From assembly GCF_040412425.1 (NCBI RefSeq), contig NC_089749.1, positions 41,237,739 to 41,301,738 of the forward strand: a stretch of 64,000 nucleotides of DNA. The letters run 5' to 3'. The notes under the pieces are model-generated. The model did no database searches and was not told the origin of the DNA. It saw nothing but the letters and a program-made list of their open reading frames with translations. Source of the DNA: Macrobrachium rosenbergii. Lineage: Eukaryota > Arthropoda > Malacostraca > Decapoda > Palaemonidae. Within the stretch, counting starts at the first letter, position 1. Each line of letters starts with the position of its first letter. The position numbers and the translations under genes were made by a program. Below are positions 35,465-47,310 of the stretch, in pieces.

Positions 35465-37872
35465 TTTTTTCACAATTTTTAAAATTAAATTGTATATTTC
35501 CTAACTATACAAACCTGAGGTCCTTTACATTAGGAATTATATACGGCGAAGTTGGACACGGCCATTAAACTCTTGAACAAGGTGGTTGGGCAGTAATTAC
35601 CGCCAGGTAGGTGGGAATACCCACATGCCTGGATGTAAACATTCCAGTTTGCCTTTCGGTCCAAGTTCAGATTGACGGGTGGCATGAGGTGGGCATAAAA
35701 ATGTAATGTAAAGGACCTCAGGTTTGTACAGTTAAAAAATTTACATTTTACTTTTAAAATTGTGATTTGTTCTGACACGATATACAGACCATTGGTCCTT
35801 TACATTAGGAAGAGTCACTGGTTGGAGGGAGGAATCTGAGTGAGTCTTGAACTGACTGGAGTTCTGCACACCTGGGCTACTCCTCCTGGTCGAAAGAGCG
35901 AGGAGGAGTACCATGCCTCTGACATATTGATCGGAGTGTAGGAACTGCAAGATCAAATGTCAGATACTGGTCCTTTTCGCATGAGTGACCAAACATAACT
36001 CATACGAAACAGGCTGGGAAGAATCTAAGAGTCAGAGGCAGTAAGGAGAACCCAAGTTAGGTTTTCCTTATTGCAAGAATCTCCTTCCTTCCCTTGCTAG
36101 AGGAAGGAGAGGAATTGCTTCTATGATTCTAGAAGAAAAATAAAACGGGTGCTCAATGTGTAGTCTTACCGCATCAGACGCCAGATCCAGCAAGTGTCGG
36201 TTTGAGTCCTATTCTCATCCCGAAGGAGGAGAAGCAGGAGGATGAGGAAGGAGGACAAGGAAGGAGGAGGAGGAGGAGGAGAGGCCAGTCACTCTCGGCA
36301 GTATCCTTCTCACTTCAAGAACCAACACCTTAGGCCAGATGCTACTTGTCCTCTTGAAGGAGCCAGGTAAGAAAACACAACTTGTTCAGCAGCCACCAAA
36401 GGACCATGGAAAAAAGGTTCCAAGGGCCTGTGGGTAAGACCAAAGGAAGAAGACAAGTGTGTGGTCTATGAGACCACACGATCCTAAAAGGGCACATCTC
36501 TGTCTGATGACTCTAGTAAGGGTGCGTGCAGAGCATGATCAGGACAACTGATGCAGGAGCTATAGAAGCAATTCAGAAGGCAGGAGCTACAGCAGTGGCC
36601 AGGGACGTCACATGAACGTCACCAGCAGCAACAGGAACAATCAGGACGGCTTCGCAGGAGGCAAAGAGTTGCCCAGAGACTTCTTGCCGAGTCAACAGGA
36701 GCAATAACAAAGGAAACACAGCAGGAGCAGATGGACCAGATACACCAGAGGCAGTGCCACAGCATAAATAAAGGCCAGCAATGACAGCGATCAATCCACA
36801 TCAGCGGGAACAGAGTCATAATGATCCCAACGTGGATCTATGCCATTCCAACCAGGTACTGTAGTCGATTCCTAAGCAAACACTGTATGAATGGGACTAC
36901 TATCAGGCAAAGATATCCCAACTGAGATATCCAGCCAACTACTGCTGTGCCTACGATGCTCACTGTCAACCTGAAAGAAAAAACAAAGATGATTAGTAGA
37001 GGGAGACTTCTTTCGCTCCAAGGGGAACTGCCCTACACAGCAAGAGGTGGCCCCTGAAAAGAGGTCGGCTGACCACCCACACGCCACCCCTCACAGTCTT
37101 CGCCTGACAAGCAAGCGAAGAAGGCGAAGGAGAGAGATTTCTCCCAAAGGAGAGATAAAAGAAGAACCTACAGGGAGGGAAAAGGAAGGAGGGGAGGCCT
37201 CCAAGAGCGCCATGGAAGCGAAACTTATCAATGACGCCCGCAACCTTTCCACCCCTGCAACTCTCCATAGTGCAGGCGGCGAAAACAGCACTCAGCACAA
37301 GTAGAAAGGAAGTAGTCATGCCCTTGTACACAGAGGGCGGGAGCCCAAGAAAGGGAGTGAACTTGTTACAACCTGATCAATGAAGGGGAGCGAAGATATT
37401 ACGTCCCAATCTGATATATCAGAACGTACAGGGGAATGCCTTCAGTATCTAAATAAAGGGCTACTCTACTGGAAGAGAAGCATTACCACTCGGTTATGCC
37501 CCTCTAAATATGCCCTTGGCCGTCAAACCCAAGACACTGACGCAGGGGAAGGACAGCCTAAGCAAGGCTATCACAAATCGTGGGTTTGTATATTAATAAT
37601 ATCAAACACACGAAATATATACACAAAAATACAGAAAGATCCCACCACGATAATAAACAGCTTAATGACAGTCAGGCAAGGAGATCCGAAAACATGTCTG
37701 CAACGCATGACGGCCGAAAGCAAACTGGAATGTTTACATCCGGGCAGGCAGGTATTCGATAGCTGCTGCCTAAACACCTTGTTCAAGAGTTTAACGGCTG
37801 TGTCCAGCTTTGCTGTAAGTAGTTCCTAATGTAAAGGACCGATGGTTTGTATATCGTGTCGGAACAACTAAA
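35465..37872 (-). mobile_element. Internally deleted DIRS-like element H, nested in copy A
   Basis: Its left terminal block (35465-35830) and right ITR (37700-37865) are inverted relative to each other (TTAAACTCTTGAACAAGGTG and its complement, GGATGTAAACATTCCAGTTTG and its complement). Left-hand sequence to about 36480 is nearly identical in layout to copy C (54000-54960), but RT, RNase H and most of the recombinase are absent. A CAGGAG/GCAGCAG-rich stretch lies at 36520-36800. The 10-mer CTAAACTTTT occurs at both junctions (35452-35461, 37868-37877), with no classical duplication, as expected for recombinase-mediated insertion. Confidence 0.75.
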
Positions 37873-38303
37873 CTTTTCACTGGGACTTAAAACTATGCAC
37901 TTACCTTTCTTCTGAGTTTGGTACTCTCATGATGACCAAATTATGATCTAAGAGCTTGTAGTCTGACGAAAGGAATGACATGTCTTGCAATTAAGCAGAC
38001 CAAGAGTGTAATGGGTAAATAGTCTCGTGCATAGTGCATGGCTGACACAATAATAGATGATGTGCGACGCATTGTTGCCACATCTGCAGATTGAGAATAG
38101 AAACTGAACCTAGGCAGCCGCTGTAGACAAGAGTCTTGAGTCTTATACTCTATCAGTGTCAATGTGCACTATAATGGCCGAGACCAACTAGAAGAGAATT
38201 CTTTGAAAATGGTTAGTCTATCTTATGGAACCCTCTAGGGACCATGACAGTAACTCCTTTGAGGACGACAGTGGCTACACTATCAAAAAATATAAGTACC
38301 TGT
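37873..38303 (-). repeat. Copy A 5' ITR
   Basis: 38030-38295 is the inverted counterpart of 28436-28700. It ends GTGGCTACACTATCAAAAAATATAAG, directly abutting the left end of copy B. Confidence 0.75.
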
Positions 38304-38304
38304 A

Positions 38305-38640
38305 CTTAATTTAAGATTTATTTTTTGAATACTTACCTCTCCATTATATAGCTTTTACTTCCGCGCCAGCAGTAGTTTGACAGATTGAAAAAAAATGAGA
38401 ACACTCAGTTTTCTATGAATGTCTGTTTCTATCCACCTACTTCCCCCCACCCCCCACCAGGGGAACAATAAGTACAAACACCCATAGCCGGTCAGTCCAC
38501 TTCTGTCAACCTCAAATGTGGGAAGGCAGGGAGGGCAACTGATATAATGGAGAGTAAGTATTTAAAAAATAAATCTTCAGTATTTATGTTACTGAAAAAA
38601 TAAATCTTACCTCTCCATCATATAGCTGATTCTCATATTT
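38305..38640. repeat. Copy B 3' ITR plus internal complementary region
   Basis: The ITR is followed at 38540-38585 by its complement (ATAATGGAGAGTAAGTATTTAAAAAATAAATC). At 38590-38640 comes a piece complementary to the right end (AATAAATCTTACCTCTCCATCATATAGC). Confidence 0.78.
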
Positions 38641-39192
38641 AACATGGTGGGCAAAACGAAAATCAGCAGGCCCTTTAAAGTCTACATAATACAATACAAA
38701 TATGTAAAAATAAGTTTTTACTTACCTAGTGAAACCAATCCACTGGCTATTACTGCTGTCTTGAGAGGATGGTCACTCAGGTACGAGAACCCAATCATGA
38801 AGATACCTGAGATCTCTTTGGAGGGTGCCCCCCTTCAGAACAAGGGAGGGAGGGTTACTGTGCCAAAACCCAGCAGAGCCAACGATGGATATGCAACTAT
38901 AGTAATATCTACAGACACGAAGGTACACTTCCTATACTCAACCGTGAGTACCTCCAAGCTTCCCTACAAACACAAATGGAGCTAAAAACTGCAGACAGAA
39001 AAGCTACTGATTGATTCAGAACATAATATCCCCTGCACAAATGAGATGAGCTAATGCTCTGCAAAAATTGTACTGAATTTCTACATCACCAAGATAATTC
39101 ATTGCAAAAACAGAATTAGAACACCATTGGGCAGCCTCAATAACTTTCTCTAAGGATAAGTTTTTCCAAAAATTCAAATACGCAGCCACCAC

Positions 39193-39968
39193 TCAAATGT
39201 CATGTGGGTTTACCTTCAAGGTAGACAATACATCAGGGTCCAATTTTGCATGAGAGTCCTTCACCAAGGACCTAATGAAAAAGGACACTGCATTTTTACT
39301 CATTGGAAGGTCTGGCTTCCAGATACTACAGGAGAGATTCCTTACAGTACCCCTGATGTCTTTAGCGTAATTCAGATAAATCCTTAAAGCCCCCACACGA
39401 CATAAAAGGGAATCCATCTCATTGGGTACCAAAGATTCCAAACTAGGTGGGGACACTGTTCTAGGCAAGGGTTTAGCCCCAAAATAATTTTTTGCCAGCA
39501 AAAAAGGCAAAAAAGGAAAGAACTGCCTCGTTCTTAGCAAAACCTACCCTAAAAGAAAAAGCTTGTATTTCACTCACCCTCTTAGCTGTAGCTAAGGCCA
39601 CCAAGAAGAGAGTTTTTTATTGAAAGTTCTCTCAATGAGGCCTGTTCCAAAGGTTCAAAAGGTGGTAAAAGGAGAAACCTTAGAACGACATCTAGGTTCC
39701 AAGGTAAAGAGGGCACCAGACACCTGGGAACCTCCTGCTGAAAACCTCTAATGACATTTTTAATGTCTTTGTCCTCTGACAGCTGTAGGCCTACATACCT
39801 AAGAACAGAAGCCAACATGACCCTATAGACTTTAATGTTTATATAGATACAGGTGCAGGAAAACCCTTTACCTCGATGCCAGGATCTATTCATAGACCAT
39901 TGGTGTTGGTAGATCTGATTTGTGGAACCCCTCTTGGCACTAATAATGGCCTTCCTACAAGCTTTCAA
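39193..39968 (-). pseudogene. Tyrosine recombinase, copy B
   Basis: The N-terminal half (39582-39968) contains YINIKVYRVMLASVLRYVGL and LPWNLDVVLRFLLLPPFEP, the core-binding domain pattern of DIRS recombinases. The C-terminal half (39193-39540) contains ESLVPNEMDSLLCRVGALRI, then LDPDVLSTLKVNPHDI, the start of the HxxR box (PHDI followed by a stop here). Between the halves a frameshift hides box I (a TAKRVSEIQA-like reading near 39570-39600). Several stops make it inactive. Confidence 0.75.
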
Positions 39969-40091
39969 GAAGCCTCGAACTCACAGGAGACAGTGGACAG
40001 TCTCCACATGGTCAGCTGCAGCATGTGAGGGTTGCGATGATACCTTTCCCCTCTTGGTTACTTCAGGAGATTCTTCCTGACAGGGAGAAGT

Positions 40092-40979
40092 CTAGGCAGA
40101 TCTATTAACCACTGAAGCTAGTCTGGAAACCAAAACTTCCTTGGCCACCAAGGGGTAATCAAGGTCGTGCAACAACTGAGAGAATTGCCTAACTTGGGGA
40201 TGACTTTTTGGATCATAGCAAAGGGGGACAACATAACAATCTAGACCCAACCAGTCTAATAACATTGCATCTACTGCCCAAGCCAGAGGATCTTGAACGG
40301 ATGAACCAAATACCGGCAGATGATGATTCCACCTGGTTGCAAACAGGTTTATGAAGGGGGACCACCACAACTTCAACTTGTTGCACACCTCCAGGATGTA
40401 AGGCCCACTCGGTCACTATTACTTGATCCTTGCGACTGAGAACATTTGCTACAACGTTCATTCTCCCAGGAACAAACTGCCGCAGTAAGGTGATGTTCTT
40501 GCTCTCTGACCATAAGAGAATCTGAATTGTCAACTGAAAAAGAGACTCGGACTTTGTCACCCCATGGTGCTTTAGGTACGCAAGCAATTTGGTGTTGTCC
40601 AAAAAGACCACCACCGTTTGATTGCATATTAGGTCCCCCAGCTCCTGCAGTCTTTCCATATAGCCAACAGTTCCAAAAGATTGATATGCAGCTGCTGTTC
40701 CTCTTGAGTCCACACACCTGACAGCTGCTTTTTGCCTGCAATAGCTCCCCAGCATTTGTCTGATGCATCTGTATACAACAACAGGTCTAGGTTCTTGCGG
40801 TCCAGCAATACTCCTTGCCGGAGATGAGGTTTGTCTCTCCACCACTGGAAAGTTTCTTCCAGATCCCTGGAAATTACCACCATGTGAGAATCAAGGAGCA
40901 CCCTCCGATCCCAGTGCTGCTTCACAAAAAACTGAAAAGGCCTTCCATCAAAGACATGTGCCCCAACAGGGACAACCAC
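40092..40979 (-). pseudogene. RNase H and linker, copy B
   Basis: The upstream frame (40629-40979) reads DLLLYTDASDKCWGAI, the first Asp box, and HINLLELLAIWKDC, the Glu box. The next frames (40213-40845) contain VVFLDNTKLLAYLKHHG (Asp box) and FVPGRMNVVANVLSRKDQ (ADxLSR-type end, here ANVLSR). 40092-40388 holds the linker INLFATRWNHHLPVF seen in all copies. Two frameshifts. Confidence 0.82.
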
Positions 40980-41625
40980 TTCTCAGGAACAGGCCTGAAG
41001 CTTCAAAATTCTTATCCCAAGATAAGTCATCTCCTGTGAAGGATACAGGGCTGACTTTGAGAAATTTATGACTATCCCCAACAACTGAGTTACACTCAAA
41101 ACCATTTCTCTTGCCATCAGAAAGCCCTCCAATGTGGGACACAGAATCAGCCAATCGTCTGGGTACAGGATCATCTTTATGCCCAAAATATGGACCCACT
41201 TCCTAAAGGAGCCAAAACCTAGAGTGAAAACTTGTGGAGCCAGACTTTAGCCAAAACACATCGCTTTAAGTTGAAAAACTTTAATCCCAAAAACAATCTC
41301 AGGTACTTCCTGCACTCCATCTTGGTGGGAATATGAAAATATGCATCCTGCATATCTATCAATACCATTCAATCCATTCTCCGAATGGACGCTAGAACTG
41401 AACTCACTGACTCCCATGGAGAACTTCATCAGCCTTACAAAGGCATTTAATCTGGAAACATCCAGAATAGATCTCCATCCCCCTGTGGTTTTGGGGACTA
41501 GAAACGGGCAATTGTAGAAGCCAGGGCTTGACCCTACGTCTATTGCCTCTTTCTCTAGAAGTTTCAGGATTTCCAACAGAAGGATTTTCCGCTTCACCTG
41601 ATTGCAGAGGTATGAAGAGAGTCAC
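40948..41625 (-). pseudogene. Reverse transcriptase, copy B
   Basis: 41247-41597 reads GFYNCPFLVPKTTGGWRSIL (fingers) and ends FQLKAMCFG. Motif A lies in a shifted frame near 41330-41360. 40948-41186 reads MILYPDDWLILCPTLEG (motif C with intact PDDW) and VTQLLGIVINFSKSALYPSQ (thumb). Frameshifted between fingers and palm. Confidence 0.8.
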
Positions 41626-42184
41626 TGGAGAATCTGGCAGCAGAGGAGATCTTACAAAAAGGAATCAAGTAACCCTCTCTTAGCACCTCCACAACCCATG
41701 GATCCGTACCCAAATCTTTCTATACTTCCCAAAATGGGAAAGCCTTCCTCATACTGGCAACTCAGGGCTGGAATCTTCATTCTGATGACTTAACAGGTCC
41801 CTTAAATGGCTTACTGGATCCTCTGGAGGATCCTCGAAAGGTCTCCTTAGATCTATAAGGTCTAACTGAATTCCTTCCGAAACGAGAAACTCCCACTTAA
41901 GTAGAGGGCCTAGGGCGAGGAGGAGGAGGAAGAGGACGAGGAAGCTTGGGCTTCTACGCCTTAACTATCAAAGACCATGTTTCTGTCATCTCTACTTCCA
42001 GTGCGATGGATGATAAAGCTTCAGAACTCAAGATTTTATACAACTGAGGTTGAAAATGGACAACAGCTTTCTAGGAATCTGTCACAGACTTGGCAAGACA
42101 AGAACACAACTGTTCCCGTTTTTTAAGAATCAAATTGGCATAAGACTGAGCACTCTGGCCCACTGCATCCTTTACTTGCTCCAT

Positions 42185-42925
42185 CTAAACAGCCAATAAA
42201 ATCCAAAACTTCCATGCATTGCCCGCAACAGAGTCTTGAGTGACCAAGGAGGAAAGTTGACAGATGCAACCATCAATCACTCCCACAGACATATCCATGA
42301 ACGAGAGGATCTCCAAAGTTCTAAACATAGCTTTGATTAGCAAATTCAATTCCGCTTGAGAAAACATTAACTTCCCTTTGTTGGCCATTCTCTTTTTCAA
42401 TAGGTCCAAGAGCGATAAGAAAGCCGAATCCTTCCCCAAAGCTACCTCAAGACTAGGAAGAAGGCCAGTAGAGTAAGAATTAGCTCTCCTTTTACCCATA
42501 TACAGCAGCAGAAAAGGGGAAGCGTTCTTGGATGAGGATTTCTGATCCAAGATATGACCAATAGCCTTATTGTTATTATTATTAAAATAAATAGCCTTAA
42601 ATTTACCTAAAACAGCCTTGGTGAATTGAGGTACAAAAGGACAAAAAAAAGACTGGCCCAGATTTTCCTCCCAGCAAGAAAATGTGTCAGGCTTATTCAC
42701 TTCCGCAAAGTAATCCAAGAACTTCTCCTTAAATAAAACCAGTAATTTCTTAAAAGTAGTAGTCATGTCTGTCTCTTCATCAGGTTCTGCATCAGAGCCC
42801 ATTACATCATCCATAGAAGACCAAGCAACCATGACCTCCGACAAAGAGGAAGAAGAAGGGGCCTTGACCACTAAGTCTAGGCTGACAATATCTTTCACAA
42901 CCAGGGCTGCAACCTCTGCTACCAA
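42185..42925 (-). pseudogene. DIRS gag-like ORF, copy B (246 codons)
   Basis: The longest single open frame in the window. It contains MFSQAELNLLIKAMFRTLEI, matching FSSAELDHLMMNIFKVFEIF in copy D (60110-60230), so this is a conserved gag domain. An acidic segment (DAEPDEETDMTTTFKK) precedes it. There is no zinc knuckle. It probably encodes part of the nucleic-acid packaging protein; that role is inferred from position. Confidence 0.65.
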
Positions 42926-43073
42926 GGGCAGAAAAGTAGCAGTAGGTCAATTCAAAGCTAACTCTAGGTTGCAACTCTTAGCCGCCACTGACAGAAAGGC
43001 TTTCTCAGACTCAAAAGGCATAGGTCTTGGTTGTGAAACATTTCTTGGTTCAATGAACAAACCTAAGTTCTGA

Positions 43074-44390
43074 TCAAGAAGCAACTCGAGACATCGAGCC
43101 AATTCCTGAGCTACGGGAAACTACAGCTGAAACCATAATCCCTTGATTATGGGCCAAAACTCCTGTTATTGGAGGAGGCACTAAAACATGAGCACACTTA
43201 GCCGGAGGATCTCTAAGCGGAGAAGAAGAATCCAAAGGTGAAAACTGAGAATCATCACTGCCGGTCCAAGTCTGAGAATCTGAAGCACAACCAAAGTCTC
43301 TCTGAGAGACAGTGCAAGATATCACTGCAATGTGACGCAGGGGAGACCGTCAGCAAAGATGAATACAACGAGAGTGCTTAGTAAGCACTGGGTGCACAGG
43401 TGAATGTTGTAAAGCCGAAGGAAGCGCAGGCGCTGGCCGTATTGGTGAAGCATGCACTGTCGAATGTTGTATAGCCAAAGGTAGCGCAGGAGCTATCGGT
43501 ACAGGAGATAGTCTCATAGGAAATGCATGCGCAGGCAAAAGCCACACAGGGGAAGCACGCACTGAAGAAAGATGTAAAGAACAAGAGTGGAGCCTTGCGC
43601 TCTGACCAACCGAAGGAGAAATCTTCGTAGAGGCAGACCGGACATTAGAGTGGTGCAAGGAAGACTGTGCTGCGGCAAAATGCGCAGGCAAACTGCGAAC
43701 AGCCAACTGTGCAGCAGACACTTCTTGCATAGCCGACGAATCCTGAGAAACACGGGAGGAGGAAGAACCTCTAGACACATCTCTACAAACTACAGGAACT
43801 TTAACACAAGTCCTAGACTGCAAATGATCCACTATCATTCATTCTACTAACATTATCCGAAAGACATGAAGAAACATTACCAATAAGATGTCCTGATACC
43901 ATCAAGCTTAAATGTGGAGAAGACAACAAGCGGCTTCTCTTTGTTCCACCTGAGTGATCTTTTGGCGAACAAAGTCCGACACCTGCATTGCTGTCAAGCC
44001 AACCAGAGGAAGGGGACAATGGGCACAGATCAGCACCACTCCGACACGTTCTGGTTCCCTGTTGCTCCAGGCAGCGAGGGAGCAAGACAGGATGTGCCAA
44101 AGACAAGACTAACCAGGAGCGGGGGCACTGACCGCCTCCTCTAACGAGGGGGAATTATCCAAAACCAACCAAGAACCCAGGGAGGGAAAAGCCGATGAAA
44201 TATTCCGCAAAAATTTTGCTAACTGATTTATCAAGACCTTTAAACCCTTCATAGCTGACTCAGTTCTATCAAATCTTACATCCTGAATCAATTGGAAAGC
44301 TCTAGTAGGAGTAACAGAACGAAGAGAAGAGGTCCTAACAAAGTTACCAGAAGCTGAAGGAGAAAAATCATGCACTTCCTTAGCACTGGC
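43074..44390 (-). pseudogene. gag N-terminal region with proline-rich repeats, copy B
   Basis: Broken frames. 43350-43838 has roughly 57-bp tandem units giving a recurring PAPALPSALQHSPVH/PALPLAIQHSTVH pattern. 44109-44375 contains GNFVRTSSLRSVTPTRAFQL. The block at 44050-44130 (TTCCCTGTTGCTCCAGGC) recurs in copy G. Confidence 0.6.
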
Positions 44391-44627
44391 CTTAGCAGAC
44401 TTAACCTCTTGCTTCTTTAGCTGCCCTTTCAGATGCTCAGCCTCTCCTCATTTACAATGATTTACCAATTTTACCATAAATTCATTTGACCAACATTCAC
44501 ATACTTGACAAAGGTCATTCACATTACACTATTTTCCTTGACATTTCACGTCATGAGGATCAGTGGAACTAGAATAAAGCCTAATACGTCAACCTCTTAC
44601 CTTACAGGTAATTCAAGTAAAATGACA

Positions 44628-44960
44628 AATTTTTTAAGTAATCTGATTTTTTTTAACATATAAACCTGAGGTCTTTACATATGGGATTAACTTTCAGTGA
44701 GCTGGAAATCCAGCCGTTAAACTTTTGTGAGGAGGTTATGGTAACAGTTACAGATGGTAGGGGTGGAAGCCCCACCCACCAAGGCAGTATATATTTAGGT
44801 CTATGCAGTTTACCTTTTGGTCCAGGTAAGAGAATGAGGGGTGGTAAGAGGTGGGCCCTTAATGTAAAGACCTCAGGTTTGTATGTTAAGAAAAATACAA
44901 TTACTTAAAAAATTTGTCATCCTCGGTCTTTACATATAAGAGACCTATTTTGAGAGGGAA
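44628..44960. repeat. Element I 3' ITR plus internal complementary region
   Basis: The ITR start AAATTTTTTAAGTAATCTG...AACCTGAGGTCTTTACAT is complementary to 44860-44915 (ATGTAAAGACCTCAGG...TTACTTAAAAAATTT). A shortened piece of right-end complement follows (TCCTCGGTCTTTACATATAAGAG). Confidence 0.75.
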
Positions 44961-45639
44961 AATTCTACGCAAATCTCTGACTGACTGGTAGTTCGGCTCA
45001 CCTGGGTACTCTCTTCCTGGTCATTAAAGAGCAAAGGAAGGATACCATACCTCTGATCTATTGAACAAGAGAGATGTTCAATCGTCAGACTTCTGGGCAT
45101 TTCGAATTACAGTAATGTAATATCCTTGATTCGAAATGGTTTGGATGAACCCGCAGTGTTGGCGACTATAAAGCTAAGAGTAACCAACTGATTTGCTCAT
45201 AGTCAGTCTCTCTCTCCCCTTGCTAGAGAGAAGGAAGGATTTGCATCTACTAATCCAAATACAGCTAGATCATAGACAGGATACTCAGTCATCTAGACCA
45301 CCTAAATGCATGCCAGTCCAGCATGTGATGGCTCGTTCACTGTTCCTCTGTCCACTGGAAGAGGAAGGAAGACAGGACAAAGGGAAGAGGCCAGTCTCAT
45401 ACACACACCTCCTTCCAGCCGCACACCCTAGGCGAGATGCAACCTGTCCCTCAAGAGCTGGGTGAACTATATGACTTGTTGAGCATCCACCACAGGATCC
45501 AAGGAAAAGGAGTCCAAGGACCTATGAGCAATGTCCCAAGTAAAAGAAACGAATGTGAACTGCACGATTACATTCCATCCTAGAACTTGACAGATAGGTT
45601 CTTCCTGAATGCAATGGACAGACCAATGCACCTGGCCTC

Positions 45640-46910
45640 GAAAGATCTGGACAGAACCATACTGATGTCCACCAAGAAGCTGCGGGGTATGCTCATTTGA
45701 TCATCTCATTAATCAAGAGAAATGACAATTTGGACACCATTTCTTGGCCAACTCAAAGCTAACAAACGAGTCGTTGGCATTGGGCTGAAAGTCTAGTCTT
45801 TACGGAGGCAGTCACACTGTTATTGGCACCACAGGACCATAGATGTGGAATGATCCATCTCACTGATCACTTTCAAAACATGTAGAATGACGAAAGGCAT
45901 AAGCTTCAAGATGTAAATGGGTACCAAAGATGTCTTATTTTATTCAATGGCGTGAGAAGACAGAACAGAACAGTGCTAACTTCAGTAAGTTGAGAAAGGA
46001 TGACTATGATCAAGTTTCTTCTGAGGTTGAACTAATTTCTGGAAGTCAAGGTGCCAAGATAAACTGTCCATATCTCATGGCTTCAGCAAATACATGGTGT
46101 AATTACATCCATCTTGCTTGGGATGTCTGGTTGGCCACTGTACTGAATGTTCTTCTGTCTGCTTGTGTACTTACACTGCAATAGAGCTCATGAAAGGCCA
46201 CTAAGAACTTTTGTTGACCATGGTACTACTCTGGTGTCATTGCTATTACACCCAGAAGTGTCTATTTGGATCTTGAGACTCTTGAAAGTTTATAAAGAAC
46301 TGTGCTTAAGTTCAAAAAAAGAAGTGTAGGAGATTGTCGCCCTGGTCAATGTTCCGAAGAATGAAAAATCTCTGGAGGAGGATAGTGTAACCATGGCACT
46401 ACCTTAGCGTCATTGCTATCATAGGAATGCCTATTTGGACACAAGACTCTTGAAACTGTCTTAAGATCCACCTAATATTCTCTCCTCGGGTTGTGGATCA
46501 ACTGGTAATTACAGCAGCATCAGCTACTACTTGCATCTCCCACTCCTCAAAGGATGAGTGTAACTACATCAAGTCAAAAGAAATGGAGCTCCTAGACACT
46601 GCTTCTTGACTGAGTAGGAACCAAAAACAAGTTGTCGGAACTTAGTTTGGAGGTATTGTTGATATCCCGACGAATCAAGCAAACGACGGAAAGGTGTAAG
46701 CACAAGACTTGAATCATGGATGTGAAACCGAACTTGTCTGTTGTACATCCATCATCGTGGAGTGTGTCTGGCTGACTGATGTGCTACTGCAAACCCGTGC
46801 ACCCGCACCACCAATGGAATGTGTCTGGTTGACCAATGTTAACTAAGGAACTACCATGGTATCGTTCCTTAACAACACAACAGAACGCCTATCCTCGGAT
46901 CTTGACGCTT
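45640..46910. other. Unrecognised interior of element I
   Basis: Repeated phrases such as GACTCTTGAAAGT / GACTCTTGAAACT and ACCATGGTACTACTCTGGTGTCATTGCTAT / ACCATGGCACTACCTTAGCGTCATTGCTAT suggest degraded internal tandem duplication of 150-200 bp. No coding frame of note (short plus frames at 45930-46329 look incidental). Confidence 0.4.
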
Positions 46911-46914
46911 AGAG

Positions 46915-47310
46915 ATCTAAGAAGATCAGGGTCATTGAAATGCGGATTAGGTCAGACTAGGCTAGGCTGGGTTAAGTACCCAACCTAACCTAACCCAACC
47001 TAGACCCTTGAAGAATGGGTAACTACCTTCTGGTTGATGCCATGAAACTAGAAGTCCCAGGATACTAAAGTGCAGGATTGGTAAGGTTAGGCCAGAACTA
47101 GTTAGGCTAGGCTAAGTACCCAACCAAACCTAACCCAACCTAGTCCCTTGTAGATCATGAGACTACCTCCTGGTTGATGCCATTAGACAAGTAGTTCCAA
47201 GAAAATGCAATGCAGGTCTGGTGGGTTAAACTAGAACTAGTTAGGCTAGGCTAAGTTAAGTACCCAACTTAATCCAAACCCAACCTAACCCCTTGAAGTG
47301 TAGGTGAATG
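46915..47310. repeat. Three ~125-bp tandem units with CCTAA-rich hairpins
   Basis: Each unit contains TAGGCTAGGCTGGGTTAAGTACCCAACCTAACCTAACCCAACCTAG or a variant. Arms of TTAGG-like and CCTAA-like sequence face each other across AAGTACC, so each can form a hairpin. A conserved spacer follows (CCTTGAAGAATGGGTAACTACC...GATGCCAT). Units begin near 46940, 47075 and 47215. Confidence 0.8.

Larger units (their letters stand above)
28395..38303 (-). mobile_element. DIRS-like retrotransposon, copy A (with nested insertions)
   Basis: It is bounded by inverted terminal repeats of about 270 bp. The left one (28436-28700, TTTTTGGTAGCC...GGACTCAAG) is the reverse complement of the right one (38030-38295). 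Coding order on the minus strand is gag (32067-32608), RT (31393-32011), RNase H (about 29979-30290), then tyrosine recombinase (29404-29751). This order, with inverted rather than direct repeats, identifies a DIRS element. Insertions inside it are a solo LTR (30300-31249), a Tigger derivative (33509-35311) and DIRS element H (35465-37872). Numerous stops; inactive. Confidence 0.85.

Noticed and set aside
40213..40845. 210-codon minus frame as an independent gene
   Set aside because: It is the copy B RNase H region in two joined frames; motifs belong to the retrotransposon.
45930..46329. Two overlapping plus frames as a possible small gene
   Set aside because: Lie in degenerate internal repeats of element I with no recognisable domain or splice context.
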